From positions 2,046,001 to 2,110,000 of the forward strand of contig NZ_CP029343.1 in assembly GCF_003143515.1 (NCBI RefSeq): a DNA stretch of 64,000 nucleotides, in the 5' to 3' direction. Shown piece after piece: positions 35,117 to 46,821 of the stretch (position 1 is the first letter of the stretch; each line of letters starts with the position of its first letter). The position numbers and the translations under genes were made by a program. This stretch comes from Massilia oculi (GTDB lineage Bacteria > Pseudomonadota > Gammaproteobacteria > Burkholderiales > Burkholderiaceae_D). The notes under the pieces were generated by a model. It was not told the origin of the DNA. It saw only the letters and a list, made by a program, of their open reading frames with translations, and searched no databases.

Positions 35117-35320
35117 TCAGCCGCCACCGATGGCGCGCACGATATCGACCCGGTCCTGCTCCTGCAGGCGCCGGTGCAGCCACTGCTGGCGCGGCACCAC
35201 CTCGCGGTTGACCGCCAGCGCCATCCCCTGTCCGCTCAGGCCCAGCTGTTCGAGCAGGCCGAACAGGGTTTGCCCCTGCGGCACCGTGCACGGCGCCCCG
35301 TTGACTTCGATTGGCGTCAT
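35117..35320 (-). CDS. thiS: Sulfur carrier protein ThiS
   Basis: 67-residue ubiquitin-fold sulfur carrier ending in the required Gly-Gly (AIGGG end). It shows [20 protein letters not shown] and [14 protein letters not shown] strands. The start directly follows the thiC stop. The terminal glycine is adenylated and thiocarboxylated to donate sulfur to ThiG. Confidence 0.94.
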   Translation of the reverse strand: MTPIEVNGAPCTVPQGQTLFGLLEQLGLSGQGMALAVNREVVPRQQWLHRRLQEQDRVDIVRAIGGG

Positions 35321-37420
<2,100 letters not shown>

Positions 37421-37513
37421 TTGCCGGACCGAGTTTCCCCGGTCCAGCGCAGTAAATTATACGCGCTTGTAATTTATAATGGTTGTTTTCGAAAATATCA
37501 CTCCAACCACATC

Positions 37514-40312
37514 ATGGAATTAGCCAAGTCTTTCGAGCCAGCCGATATTGAACAGTTCTGGCGCGCCGAGTGGGAAAAACGCGGTTACTTCACCGCCACC
37601 ATGGACGAGGGCAAGCCGTCGTTCAGTATCCAGCTGCCGCCGCCGAACGTGACCGGCACCCTGCACATGGGCCACGCGTTCAACCAGACCATCATGGACG
37701 GCCTGACCCGCTACTACCGCATGCGCGGCTACAACACCGCCTGGGTCCCGGGCACCGACCACGCCGGCATCGCGACCCAGATCGTGGTCGAGCGCCAGCT
37801 CGACGCCCAGAAGATCTCGCGCCACGACCTCGGCCGCGACGCGTTCCTGGAAAAAGTCTGGGAGTGGAAGGAAAAGTCGGGCAACACCATCACCGGCCAG
37901 ATGCGCCGCCTGGGCGCCTCGGCCGACTGGCAGCGCGAATATTTCACGATGGACGAGACCCGCTCGAAGTCGGTGGTCGAAGTCTTCGTGCGCCTGTACG
38001 AGCAGGGCCTGATCTACCGCGGCAAGCGCCTGGTCAACTGGGATCCGGTGCTGGGCACGGCGGTCTCCGACCTCGAAGTCGATTCGCAGGAAGAAGACGG
38101 CTCGATGTGGTACATCCAGTACCCCCTTAGCGACGGCAGCGGCCACCTGACGGTCGCCACCACCCGTCCCGAAACCATGCTGGGCGACGTCGCGGTCGCG
38201 GTCGATCCGACCGATGAGCGTTATACGCATTTGCATGGAAAGACGATCAAGCTGCCGTTGACGGGGCGCGAAATCCCGATCATCGCCGACAGCTACGTCG
38301 ACAAGGAATTCGGCACCGGCTGCGTCAAGATCACGCCGGCCCACGATTTCAACGATTACGCCGTCGGCCAGCGCGCCGGCCTGGAGCCAATCAATATCTT
38401 CACGCTGGATGCGAAGATCAACGAGAACGCGCCGGAGCAATATCGTGGCCTCGACCGTTTCGCGGCGCGCAAGCAGATCGTCGCCGACCTGGAGGCGCTC
38501 GGCCTGATGGAACAGATCAAGCCGCACAAGCTGATGGTTCCGCGTGGCGACCGCACCAATGTCGTGATCGAGCCGATGCTGACCGACCAGTGGTTCGTCG
38601 CCATGACCAAGCCGGCGCCGGAAGGCACGTTCAATCCGGGCAAGTCGATCACCGAAGTGGCGCTGGAAAAAGTCGCCAGCGGCGAGATCAAGTTCGTGCC
38701 CGAGAACTGGAGCACCACCTACAACCAGTGGCTGGGCAATATCCAGGACTGGTGCATCTCGCGCCAGCTGTGGTGGGGACACCGCATCCCGGCCTGGTTC
38801 GCCGAGGACGGCTCCATCGTCGTCGCCCGCAATGAAGAAGAAGCCCAGGCCAAGGCGGCCGCGCAAGGCATCACCGGCGCGCTGCGCCGTGACGACGACG
38901 TGCTCGATACCTGGTTCTCGTCGGCCCTGGTGCCCTTCTCGACCATGGGCTGGCCGGAAGAAACGCCGGACATGAAGATGTTCCTGCCATCGTCGGTGCT
39001 GGTCACCGGCTTCGACATCATCTTCTTCTGGGTGGCGCGCATGGTCATGATGACCGCCCACTTCACCGGCAAGGTGCCGTTCGAGACCGTGTACGTGCAC
39101 GGCCTGGTGCGCGACTCGCAGGGCCAGAAGATGTCGAAGTCGAAGGGCAATACGCTCGACCCGATCGACCTGATCGATGGGATAGATCTCGATAGCCTGG
39201 TGGCCAAGCGCACCACGGGTCTGATGGACCCGCGCGCCGCGGAAAAGATCGCCAAGGCGACCCGCAAGGAATTCCCGGAAGGGATTCCGGCCTTCGGCAC
39301 CGACGCCGTGCGCTTCACCATGGCGAGCTACGCTTCGCTGGGCCGCAACATCAACTTCGACCTGGGCCGCGCCGAGGGTTATCGCAACTTCTGCAACAAG
39401 CTGTGGAACGCGACCCGCTTCGTGATGATGAACACCGAAGGCAAGGACTGCGGCGCACCGGCTGCCGAAGACCTGTCGCCGGCCGACCGCTGGATCATCT
39501 CGCTGATGAACCGCGTCGAACTGGACGTGGCGAAAGGCTTCGCCGACTACCGCTTCGACAATATCGCCAGCAGCATCTATAAATTCGTGTGGGACGAATA
39601 CTGCGACTGGTACCTGGAAGTGGCCAAGGTGCGCGTCCAGCAGGGCACGGAAGCGCAGCAGCGCGCCACCCGCCACACGCTGCTGCGCGTGCTGGAAGTG
39701 ATCCTGCGCCTGGCGCATCCGATCATCCCGTTCGTGACCGAAGCGCTGTGGCAGAGCATCGCACCGCTGGCCGGCAAAACGGGCGAGACCATCATGCTGC
39801 AGCCCTACCCGCTGGCAGATACGTCGCTGGTGGACGAGGAAGCCGAAGCGTGGATGGAGCAGTTCAAGGCGCTGACCGACGCCACCCGCAACCTGCGCGG
39901 CGAGATGTCGCTGTCGCCGTCGGTGCGCGTGCCGCTGATCGTCGAGCCGGCCAACGAGGAAGACCGCGCGAAGATGGCGGTGTTCGCGCCCTACATCCAG
40001 CTGCTGGGCAAACTCGCCGAGGTGCAGATCGTCGACGCGCTGCCGGAATCGCCGGCCGCGGTGTCGATCGTCGGCACCACCAAGCTGATGCTGAAGGTCG
40101 AGATCGACGTCGCGGCCGAGCGCGAGCGCCTGTCGAAGGAAATCGCGCGCGTTTCCGGCGAGATCGCCAAGGCCGAAGGCAAGCTGTCGAACGAGAGTTT
40201 CGTCGCCCGCGCGCCGGCCGCCGTGGTGGCGCAGGAGAAGGAACGCGTGGCGAACTTCTCGGCCACCTTGGCCAAGATGCAGGAGCAGCTGGCGAAGCTG
40301 CCGGCCGCCTGA
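37514..40312 (+). CDS. valS: Valyl-tRNA synthetase
   Basis: Class I aminoacyl-tRNA synthetase of 932 residues charging tRNA-Val. It has the HIGH equivalent in [17 protein letters not shown], the KMSKS loop as [17 protein letters not shown], the editing domain with [15 protein letters not shown], and a C-terminal coiled-coil arm ([20 protein letters not shown]). The ATG at 37514 is chosen; the longer open frame from 37421 overlaps the riboswitch region and has no homology character. A TATAAT hexamer at 37475-37480 could be the -10 box. A terminator follows. Confidence 0.97.
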   Translation: MELAKSFEPADIEQFWRAEWEKRGYFTATMDEGKPSFSIQLPPPNVTGTLHMGHAFNQTIMDGLTRYYRMRGYNTAWVPGTDHAGIATQIVVERQLDAQKISRHDLGRDAFLEKVWEWKEKSGNTITGQMRRLGASADWQREYFTMDETRSKSVVEVFVRLYEQGLIYRGKRLVNWDPVLGTAVSDLEVDSQEEDGSMWYIQYPLSDGSGHLTVATTRPETMLGDVAVAVDPTDERYTHLHGKTIKLPLTGREIPIIADSYVDKEFGTGCVKITPAHDFNDYAVGQRAGLEPINIFTLDAKINENAPEQYRGLDRFAARKQIVADLEALGLMEQIKPHKLMVPRGDRTNVVIEPMLTDQWFVAMTKPAPEGTFNPGKSITEVALEKVASGEIKFVPENWSTTYNQWLGNIQDWCISRQLWWGHRIPAWFAEDGSIVVARNEEEAQAKAAAQGITGALRRDDDVLDTWFSSALVPFSTMGWPEETPDMKMFLPSSVLVTGFDIIFFWVARMVMMTAHFTGKVPFETVYVHGLVRDSQGQKMSKSKGNTLDPIDLIDGIDLDSLVAKRTTGLMDPRAAEKIAKATRKEFPEGIPAFGTDAVRFTMASYASLGRNINFDLGRAEGYRNFCNKLWNATRFVMMNTEGKDCGAPAAEDLSPADRWIISLMNRVELDVAKGFADYRFDNIASSIYKFVWDEYCDWYLEVAKVRVQQGTEAQQRATRHTLLRVLEVILRLAHPIIPFVTEALWQSIAPLAGKTGETIMLQPYPLADTSLVDEEAEAWMEQFKALTDATRNLRGEMSLSPSVRVPLIVEPANEEDRAKMAVFAPYIQLLGKLAEVQIVDALPESPAAVSIVGTTKLMLKVEIDVAAERERLSKEIARVSGEIAKAEGKLSNESFVARAPAAVVAQEKERVANFSATLAKMQEQLAKLPAA

Positions 40313-40330
40313 TCCGGCGCACGTCCAGAC

Positions 40331-40359
40331 AAAAAACGCGGCCTCGGCCGCGTTTTTTT
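40331..40359. terminator. Intrinsic terminator after valS
   Basis: Stem AAAAAACGCGGCC / GGCCGCGTTTTTT (40331-40343 and 40346-40358) with a T run of seven. It also holds the stop of the convergent hydrolase gene (40358-40360) and can work in both directions. Confidence 0.88.
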
Positions 40360-41428
40360 ATTTCATGTTCTGCCACCAGCGCCCGCCGGCATGCGGCTGT
40401 TTCAAGTCCAGCGCCTCGCCCATCTCCGGCGTGGTCAGCTTGACGCCCTTGTCGTCGGCCAGCTGCGCGATGCGGTCGAACGGATCCTGCCAGCGATGCA
40501 GGCCCAGGTCGAAGGTGCCGTTATGCACCGGGAACAGCCAACCGGCGTTCAGGTCGTGGAAGGCCTGCATGGTTTCCTCGGGCTGCATGTGGACGTCGGG
40601 CCAGCGCTTGTCGTAGGCGCCGGTTTCCAGCAGCGCCACGTCGAACGGGCCGAACCTGGCGCCGATCTCCTTGAAGCCCTTGAAGTAGCCGGTGTCGCCG
40701 CTGAAGAACAGGCGCAGCTCGTCGTGCTGGATCACCCACGAGGCCCACAGGGTCGTGTTCGCATCGGTCGGGGTACGGCCCGAAAAGTGCTGGGCCGGGG
40801 TCGCGGTGAAGCGCACGCCGCCCAGCTCCAAGCCCTGCCACCAGTCGAACTGGCGCACCTTGGCCTGGTCCACGCCCCAGCCGACCAGGCGGTCGCCCAC
40901 GCCCAGCGGCGTCAGGAACAGCGTGGTCTTGGCGGCCAGCGCCTTGATGGCGGCGTAGTCGAGGTGGTCGTAGTGGTCGTGCGACAGGATCACGGCCTTG
41001 ATCGGCGGCAGTTCGTCGATCGAGATCGGCGGCGCATGGAAGCGCGCCGGGCCGGCCCATTGCACGGGCGAGGCGCGTTCGGAAAACACCGGATCGGTGA
41101 GATAGAACTCGCCGCCAAGCTTGATCAGCATGGTCGAGTGGCCGAGACGGTACAGCGTATGGTCGGGCGCCGCCAGCAGCGTGGCCTGGCTCAGCGCGCG
41201 GACCGGCACCGCCTGCTCGGGAATCGTGCCCTTGGGCTTGTCGAACATGACAACCCACCAGAGCTTGGCCATTTCGCCAAAACTCATCTTGTGCATCTCG
41301 ACCGGGTTGCGGTATTTCCCGTCGTGGAATTGCGGCGAAACGGGGGCGGTAGTGGTGCTGGCGAAGGAGGTGCAGACAGCCATGATAGCGAGTGCTCCAA
41401 GTAGGATAGTGCCGAACAGTAGGCGCAT
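40358..41428 (-). CDS. MBL-fold metallo-hydrolase, NAPE-PLD-like, exported
   Basis: 356-residue metallo-beta-lactamase-fold protein. A signal peptide or membrane anchor (LLFGTILLGALAIMAVCTSFA) precedes the domain. The metal motif is LSHDHYDHLD (HxHxDH); further ligands lie in TPAQHFSGRTP, LFFSGDTGYFKG and FPVHNGTFDL. The pattern with TLYRLGHSTMLIKLGG resembles N-acyl phosphatidylethanolamine phospholipase D-type proteins. It is divergent from a TetR gene across two 15-bp operators, so it is probably the regulator's target. Confidence 0.87.
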   Translation of the reverse strand: MRLLFGTILLGALAIMAVCTSFASTTTAPVSPQFHDGKYRNPVEMHKMSFGEMAKLWWVVMFDKPKGTIPEQAVPVRALSQATLLAAPDHTLYRLGHSTMLIKLGGEFYLTDPVFSERASPVQWAGPARFHAPPISIDELPPIKAVILSHDHYDHLDYAAIKALAAKTTLFLTPLGVGDRLVGWGVDQAKVRQFDWWQGLELGGVRFTATPAQHFSGRTPTDANTTLWASWVIQHDELRLFFSGDTGYFKGFKEIGARFGPFDVALLETGAYDKRWPDVHMQPEETMQAFHDLNAGWLFPVHNGTFDLGLHRWQDPFDRIAQLADDKGVKLTTPEMGEALDLKQPHAGGRWWQNMK

Positions 41429-41454
41429 GGTAGGGATGAATAGTCGTGAAGTAC

Positions 41455-41469
41455 ACTACACAGTGTAGT
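41455..41469. promoter_or_regulatory. TetR operator candidate, copy 1 (perfect palindrome)
   Basis: ACTACAC-A-GTGTAGT, a perfect 15-bp inverted repeat with 7-bp arms, located 27-41 bp upstream of the hydrolase start. A near-identical copy lies 35 bp to the right. Confidence 0.75.
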
Positions 41470-41489
41470 ATCGAAATTTGAGGAAGTAA

Positions 41490-41504
41490 ACTACTGAGTG
41501 TAGA
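41490..41504. promoter_or_regulatory. TetR operator candidate, copy 2
   Basis: ACTACTGAGTGTAGA, matching copy 1 at 12 of 15 positions and keeping the ACTAC and GTGTAG half-sites. It ends 8 bp before the tetR start codon, so bound repressor would block the regulator's own leader. Confidence 0.65.
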
Positions 41505-41512
41505 ATTCGCGC

Positions 41513-42124
41513 ATGCACACGCCGACCCGCCTGACCGACCGAAAACGCAGCGCCATCCTGGCCGCCGCTGCCGAGCAGTTTCGCGTCCACGGTTACGAGA
41601 CCGCCAGCATGGACGACATCGCCGCGCTCGCCGGGGTGTCCAAGCGCACCGTGTACAACCATTTCGGCAGCAAGGAAGAGCTGTTCGGTGAAACACTGAT
41701 GCAGATGTTCGAGAGCAGCGCCGGCCAGCTCGAGCTCGGCTACCGGAGCGAGCGCGGCCTGCGCGAGCAGCTCGTCGAGTTGATGACGCTCAAGATGCAA
41801 AGCCTGGCCGATCCCGCGTTCATCGCCCTGGCGCGGGTGGCGATCGGCGAGGCGATCCACGCGCCGGAGCGCGCCCTGCCGATCATCGCGCGCCTCGGCG
41901 AGCGCGAGGAAGGCGTGACGGCCTGGATCCGCGCGGCGCAGGCCGACGGCAAGCTGAAACCCGGTGATCCCTCGTTCGCGGCGACCCTGCTGCAGGGCCA
42001 GATCAAGACCTTCGCCTTCTGGCCGCAAATCGCGATGGGCGCCGCGCCCCTCGCGCCGGCGGAACAGGAGCGGGTCATCGACGCCGCGGTGTCGATGTTC
42101 CTGTCGTATTTCGCGGTCGACTAG
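41513..42124 (+). CDS. TetR/AcrR-family transcriptional regulator
   Basis: 203-residue one-component repressor. The helix-turn-helix is in the first 55 residues (AILAAAAEQFRVHGYETAS, then MDDIAALAGVSKRTVYNHFGSKEELF), and the C-terminal half is a TetR_C-type ligand domain with LKPGDPSFAATLLQGQIKTF. It is divergent from the metallo-hydrolase gene. Two matching palindromes in the intergenic space suggest autoregulation and control of the hydrolase. The ligand is unknown. Its stop overlaps the convergent kinase gene stop by 4 bp. Confidence 0.92.
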   Translation: MHTPTRLTDRKRSAILAAAAEQFRVHGYETASMDDIAALAGVSKRTVYNHFGSKEELFGETLMQMFESSAGQLELGYRSERGLREQLVELMTLKMQSLADPAFIALARVAIGEAIHAPERALPIIARLGEREEGVTAWIRAAQADGKLKPGDPSFAATLLQGQIKTFAFWPQIAMGAAPLAPAEQERVIDAAVSMFLSYFAVD

Positions 42125-43320
42125 AAGCTGATCACGAACCGGGCGCCCTTGCCCACCGACCTGGCATAGCGCACCGTGCCGCCGTTTTCATGGACCAGGT
42201 GGCGCACCATCGCCAGCCCGATGCCCCCGCCCTGCTTCTTCTTCGTGTAGAACGGCGTGAAGACGTGCGGCACCGAGGCGTCCGGAATGCCCATGCCGTC
42301 GTCGACGACCTCGATACGCAGCCGGCTGCCGCGCACCAGGCGCGCGTCGACCCGGGCCCGGCCGCCGGGCTGCGTGGCCTCAAAGGCATTCTTGAGCAGG
42401 TTGATCAGCGCCTGCTCCAGCTGGCCTGGATCCACCATCAACTCCAGCGAAGCCGGTTCGACCGCGCACCTCACCTCCCCGCCGCGCGCGCGCCAGCATG
42501 GCCCCACCAGCGCATCGACACGCTCGAACAGGTCGGCCAGCACCACGCGCTCGGGCCGCGCGGGAGGCACGTTCGACAGGCTGCGGTAACTGGCGACGAA
42601 ATCGACCAGGCTGTCGGCGCGGCGGTTGATCGCCTCCAGCGCCGTCTTCAGGTCTGCGCCGACGTCCGGCGGCTGGCTCGCCTCGAATTCGTCCAGCAGG
42701 TCGCGTGCGGTGCGTGACAGCGAGGCGACCGGCGTCAGCGAATTCATGATCTCGTGGGTCAGCACGTGCACCAGCTGGCGCCAGGATTTCAGGGCTTCTG
42801 CTTCGAGCTCGCTCTCGACCGGCATCAGCGCGACGAGGCGCTGCGGCGCCCCCTGCAGCGTCAGCATCGACACCGCGACCAACGCACGCTCGACGCCGCG
42901 CTCGGTGTCGAATTCGATCAGCCGCCGCTGCCCCGCCTGTGCGACTAGCTGCCGATACAGCGCGCCGGTGTCGAGCGCGCGGCCCGGCGCGACCAGCTTG
43001 CGCGCGCTGGCATTGAACGGCGCCACGCCGTCGGCGGCGTCGATGGAGAACAAGGCGATCGGCGCATGTTCGAGCCGCGCCTCGAAGGCCAGCGCGTTAT
43101 CGAGCAGCGCGCGCTGCTCGATGCCGGCGTCCGGCACGACGATTGGCGCCTGGCGCGCCCGGGCCAGCCGCTCCACGCACCACCACAGCAGCGCCAGCAG
43201 CGGCAAAGCCGCCAGCGCGCACGTCACCTGCAGGCGCGGCGACTCGTGCAGCATACCGGCGCCGAACGCCAGCGCCAGCATGCCGGCCAATGCCAGCCAG
43301 ATGCCGGCCCTAGATCCCAT
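42121..43320 (-). CDS. Sensor histidine kinase (NtrY-like) of the exporter module
   Basis: 399-residue membrane kinase. Two N-terminal hydrophobic helices (about residues 6-50) are separated by a very short loop, so sensing is probably within the membrane or cytoplasm. A PAS-like domain (75-165) follows. The H box is LTHEIMNSLTPVASL with phosphoacceptor H189, and the ATPase domain has NLLKNAFEATQ, DDGMGIPD and GGGIGLAMV. Its start overlaps the end of the response regulator gene by 11 bp, so they form an operon divergent from the ABC exporter genes. Confidence 0.9.
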   Translation of the reverse strand: MGSRAGIWLALAGMLALAFGAGMLHESPRLQVTCALAALPLLALLWWCVERLARARQAPIVVPDAGIEQRALLDNALAFEARLEHAPIALFSIDAADGVAPFNASARKLVAPGRALDTGALYRQLVAQAGQRRLIEFDTERGVERALVAVSMLTLQGAPQRLVALMPVESELEAEALKSWRQLVHVLTHEIMNSLTPVASLSRTARDLLDEFEASQPPDVGADLKTALEAINRRADSLVDFVASYRSLSNVPPARPERVVLADLFERVDALVGPCWRARGGEVRCAVEPASLELMVDPGQLEQALINLLKNAFEATQPGGRARVDARLVRGSRLRIEVVDDGMGIPDASVPHVFTPFYTKKKQGGGIGLAMVRHLVHENGGTVRYARSVGKGARFVISF

Positions 43321-44638
43321 GCTTGCCCAGCTTGCGGTACAGGGCCGCGCGGCTCAGGCCCAGCAGGCGCGCGGCCAGGCTGACGTTCCCCTTGGCCTGC
43401 TCCATGGCGGCGGCGATGGTGTCGCGTTCCAGTGCGCCGAGCTTGAATTCTTCTCCTGTCGTCGCCGGCATGGCTGCCGGCGGCGCCACCAGGCCGAAGT
43501 CCTCGACATGGTACTCGGGACGATTACCGAGAATGACGGCGCGTTCGCAGGCATGGCGCAGTGCGCGGACATTGCCCGGCCAATCCCAGGCGCACAGGCG
43601 ATCGAGCGCACCCGGCGCCAGTTCACGCACCGGCCGGCCGTACTGGCTTTCATACAATGACAGGTAGTGATGCAGCAGGGCCGGGATATCGCCCCGCCGC
43701 TCGCGCAGCGGCGGCACGCGGATCACGATCGTGTTCAGGCGAAACAGCAGGTCGGTGCGGAACACCGAGGCATCGAACAGCCTTGTTTCATCCAGGTTGG
43801 TGGCGCTGACGATGCGCACGTCGACCGGCTCGGCGCGGTCGGCGCCGACCGGCGTCACCTGGCGCCGCTCCAGCGCCGTCAGCAACTTGGCCTGGGCACC
43901 CAGCGGCATATTGCCGACCTCGTCGAGGAACAGCGTGCCGCCCTGAGCGGCCTGGAAGCGCCCGGCGCGGTCGGACCTGGCGTCTGTGAAGGCGCCGCGC
44001 CGGTGGCCGAACATCTCGCTCTCGAAGGTCGCTTCGGGCAATGCGCCCATGTCGACCGCCAGGAAGGCGGCATGCGCGCGGCTGGAGGCCGCGTGGATGG
44101 CGCTCGCCACCAGTTCCTTGCCCACGCCGTTCTCGCCCAGCACCATCACGTTGGCCATGGTCGGCGCCACGCTGGCGATCATCGCCTTGACGCCCTGCAT
44201 GGCCGGCGAGTCGCCCATCAGGGCGGCATCGACGCTCGTGCCCCTCGCACCGCGGCGCGCCAGCGCGGCATCGACCGCTGCCAGCAGGCGAGCATTGTCC
44301 CAAGGCTTGGTGATGAAGTCGCCGGCACCGCGCTTGAGCGCCTCCACCGCCAGCGGCACGTCGGCGTAGGCGGTCAGCACGATCACGGCCGGCGCCGAGG
44401 CCATGGCGCGCAAGCGGTCGAGCAGCGCCAGTCCCTCGGCGCCGTCGATGCGGCCCGGCGTGAAATTCAGGTCGAGCAGGACCACGTCGGGCACGCCGGC
44501 CGCCAGGAAAGCGTCGAGGCGCGCGGGATCGTCCAGCGTGGCCACCTCGCCATGGCGCCGCCGGAGCAGCATCTGCGCGGCGCAGGCGACGTCGGGGTCG
44601 TCGTCGAGGATCAGGATGCGCGCGGAGGATTGGGACAT
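43310..44638 (-). CDS. Sigma-54-dependent response regulator (NtrC type)
   Basis: 442 residues: receiver domain (1-125, D56 in VVLLDLNF), AAA+ domain with Walker [11 protein letters not shown], Walker [13 protein letters not shown] and arginine finger [10 protein letters not shown], and a C-terminal Fis-type helix-turn-helix ([20 protein letters not shown]). The sigma-54 contact loop reads GAFTDA instead of GAFTGA. The start at 44638 gives a normal receiver N terminus; the much longer open frame to 45961 is a shadow of the opposite gene. It pairs with the kinase and should act on the -24/-12 promoter at 44791. Confidence 0.92.
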   Translation of the reverse strand: MSQSSARILILDDDPDVACAAQMLLRRRHGEVATLDDPARLDAFLAAGVPDVVLLDLNFTPGRIDGAEGLALLDRLRAMASAPAVIVLTAYADVPLAVEALKRGAGDFITKPWDNARLLAAVDAALARRGARGTSVDAALMGDSPAMQGVKAMIASVAPTMANVMVLGENGVGKELVASAIHAASSRAHAAFLAVDMGALPEATFESEMFGHRRGAFTDARSDRAGRFQAAQGGTLFLDEVGNMPLGAQAKLLTALERRQVTPVGADRAEPVDVRIVSATNLDETRLFDASVFRTDLLFRLNTIVIRVPPLRERRGDIPALLHHYLSLYESQYGRPVRELAPGALDRLCAWDWPGNVRALRHACERAVILGNRPEYHVEDFGLVAPPAAMPATTGEEFKLGALERDTIAAAMEQAKGNVSLAARLLGLSRAALYRKLGKHGI

Positions 44639-44734
44639 GGAGATCGGGATGGTCGGGCGAGCAGGCATTCTAGCAGCGCAAAACTGCGTCGTGCGGCATC
44701 CTCCGGACACCTGACCGACTCCGCACACCCGACC

Positions 44735-44750
44735 TGTCCGGAATCGGACA
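44735..44750. promoter_or_regulatory. Inverted repeat, candidate enhancer for the NtrC-type regulator
   Basis: TGTCCG-GAAT-CGGACA, perfect 6-bp arms. Its centre is about 75 bp upstream of the start point predicted from the sigma-54 promoter, a usual distance for an enhancer. A further half-site CGGACA lies at 44704-44709. Confidence 0.6.
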
Positions 44751-44790
44751 CGTAAGGACCAAAAAACCGTCCACAAGCCCGAAAACCGCC

Positions 44791-44806
44791 TGGCACGCCG
44801 CTTGCA
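44791..44806 (+). promoter_or_regulatory. Sigma-54 (-24/-12) promoter of the ABC exporter operon
   Basis: TGGCACG-N4-TTGCA, identical to the RpoN consensus with correct GG-GC spacing. Transcription should begin near 44817. It faces the membrane fusion protein gene and lies beside the divergent NtrC-type regulator gene. Confidence 0.88.
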
Positions 44807-44818
44807 AAGAGTTCCGGC

Positions 44819-46102
44819 ATGGACCAGATACCACCAACCGCCGTCACCGGCGCCGCCATGGACGTGACGTTGCCGCGACGGCGCGGCCGGCGCGCCGCGC
44901 GACTTGCGCTGGCCTTTGCCGCCGTCGCCGCTGCCGGCGCGCTGCTGTGGAAGATGCTGCCGCGCGGCCTGGAAGTCGAGCTGCGCGACGTGCGCATCGC
45001 CAGCGTCGAAGCCGGCGTGTTCCGCGACGAGATCGTGGTGCGCGCGCTGGCCGAGCCGCTCAATTCGATCATGCTCGATGCGGTCGAATCGGGACGCGTC
45101 GAGGAAGTGTTCGCCCGCGACGGCCAGGTGGTCAGGAAAGGCGACCTGCTGTTTCGCCTGTCGAACCCGCAGCGCAACCTGGAACTGCTGGCGCGCCAGG
45201 CCGAACACGCGCAGCAGATCTCGAACCTGGCCAACCTGCAGGTGGCGCAAGAGGCGGTGCGGACCGACCACCGGCGCCGCCTGGACGATCTCGAATTCGC
45301 ATTCAGGCAAGTCGGGAAGCAGCACGCCCGCAACGCCCGGCTGGCGCGGGATGGCTTCATCTCCGCCGTGGCGCTGGAAGAATCGGGCGACAAGCTGGCG
45401 CAGGCGCGGCGCGCGCTCGACGAGGAAAGCCGCGGCATGCGACTCGAGCAGGAGGTGCGCGAGCGCGCCCTGAACCAGATGGACCAGGCCATACGCGGCC
45501 TGGCCTCGGGCCTGGAGCTGGTGGCCGCGACGGTCGATGCGCTGGCGGTGCGCGCGCCAAGCGACGGCGTGCTGACCGACTTTCGCCTGCTGGTCGGCCA
45601 GGCCGTGCGCCAGGACCAGGCCATCGGTCGCATTGACGACCCGAACCGTTTCAAGCTCAGCGCCCAGGTCGACGAGTTCTACCTGAGCCGCGTCACGCCC
45701 GGCCGTGGAGGCCGCATCACCCAGGACAGCAAGACTTACGCGCTGCGGGTCAGCACCGTCTACCCGCAGATCAAGGAAGGCCGCTTCAACGCCGAACTGG
45801 TATTCACGGATGCCCAGCCGGCGGTAATCAGTCCCGGCCAGGGGATGGACGTGCAACTCACCCTCGGCCAGAGCGCGCGCGCCCTGCTGCTGCCAAACGG
45901 CGCTTTCGCCAACGACGGCGGCGGCGCCTGGGCCTTCGTCGTGACGGAAGACGGCAGCCATGCCGAAAAGCGCGACATCGAACTAGGCCGGCGCAGCACG
46001 ACACAGGTGGAAGTGCTGTCCGGCCTGGCGCCGGGCGACCAGGTCGTCGTGTCCGGCTATGCCGGCTTCGGAAAGGCCGAGCGGCTGCGCCTGACCGAGT
46101 AA
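44819..46102 (+). CDS. Membrane fusion protein (HlyD/MacA-type) of an ABC exporter
   Basis: 427-residue periplasmic adaptor. An arginine-rich cytoplasmic start (LPRRRGRRAAR) precedes one membrane anchor (LALAFAAVAAAGALLW), then a biotinyl-lipoyl half (VESGRVEEVFARDGQVVRKGD), a long coiled-coil hairpin (about residues 110-240), the second lipoyl half (VRAPSDGVLTDFRLLVGQ) and a beta-barrel. Partner ATPase and permease follow. The predicted sigma-54 start point leaves only about two bases before the ATG at 44819; an in-frame ATG at 44858 would give a 41-base leader, so the true start may be there. Confidence 0.88.
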   Translation: MDQIPPTAVTGAAMDVTLPRRRGRRAARLALAFAAVAAAGALLWKMLPRGLEVELRDVRIASVEAGVFRDEIVVRALAEPLNSIMLDAVESGRVEEVFARDGQVVRKGDLLFRLSNPQRNLELLARQAEHAQQISNLANLQVAQEAVRTDHRRRLDDLEFAFRQVGKQHARNARLARDGFISAVALEESGDKLAQARRALDEESRGMRLEQEVRERALNQMDQAIRGLASGLELVAATVDALAVRAPSDGVLTDFRLLVGQAVRQDQAIGRIDDPNRFKLSAQVDEFYLSRVTPGRGGRITQDSKTYALRVSTVYPQIKEGRFNAELVFTDAQPAVISPGQGMDVQLTLGQSARALLLPNGAFANDGGGAWAFVVTEDGSHAEKRDIELGRRSTTQVEVLSGLAPGDQVVVSGYAGFGKAERLRLTE

Positions 46103-46129
46103 CATTCACACATCACACAGGAATCCACC

Positions 46130-46810
46130 ATGCTCAAGCTGTCAAACGTCAGCAAGATCCACACGGCGGGCGAAGTCCAGACCCGCGCCCTCGACCGCAT
46201 CGACCTCGAGATCGGCGCCGGCGAATACGTCGCCATCACCGGGCCTTCCGGCTGCGGCAAGTCGACCCTGCTGGGGGTTCTTGGCCTGCTCGACGTGCCC
46301 AGTTCCGGCAGCTTCCTGTTCGACGGCCACGACGTCACTGGCTGGAGCGAGGCGCGCCTGAACGGCCTGCGGCGCGGCATGGTCGGCTTCATCTTCCAGA
46401 GCTTCAACCTGATCGAGGAACTGAGCGTGTTCGAGAACGTCGAACTGGCGCTCGAGTACACCGGCGTGTCGGGGAGCGAACGGCGCCGCCGCGTGCAGGC
46501 CATGCTCGAACGCCTGGGCGTGGCGCATCGCAGCAAGCACCGGCCGTCGCAGCTCTCGGGCGGCCAGCAACAGCGGGTGGCGATCGCGCGCGCCCTGGTG
46601 GCCGGGCCGGCCGTCCTGCTGGCCGACGAGCCTACCGGCAATCTCGATTCCGCCCACGGCGACGAGGTAATGCGCCTGCTGCGCACCATCAATGCCGAAG
46701 GCACGACCGTGGTGATGGTCACCCACTCGCCCGCGCACGCGGCCCAGGCCTCGCGCACCGTGCGCCTGCTGGACGGGCGCATCGTGGTCGATGCGCTGCA
46801 GGCCGCGTGA
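46130..46810 (+). CDS. ABC transporter ATP-binding protein (MacB/LolD type)
   Basis: 226-residue ATPase of an ABC exporter. It carries Walker A GPSGCGKSTLLG, the Q loop in FIFQSFNLIEELSVFENV, signature LSGGQQQRVAIARAL, Walker B VLLADEPTGNLDS and the H-loop MVTHSP. The sequence is of the MacB/LolD branch that works with FtsX-type permeases. It begins 27 bp after the membrane fusion gene, and the permease follows after 11 bp, so the three form one operon under the sigma-54 promoter. Confidence 0.94.
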   Translation: MLKLSNVSKIHTAGEVQTRALDRIDLEIGAGEYVAITGPSGCGKSTLLGVLGLLDVPSSGSFLFDGHDVTGWSEARLNGLRRGMVGFIFQSFNLIEELSVFENVELALEYTGVSGSERRRRVQAMLERLGVAHRSKHRPSQLSGGQQQRVAIARALVAGPAVLLADEPTGNLDSAHGDEVMRLLRTINAEGTTVVMVTHSPAHAAQASRTVRLLDGRIVVDALQAA

Positions 46811-46821
46811 GGAGAGCGAAC

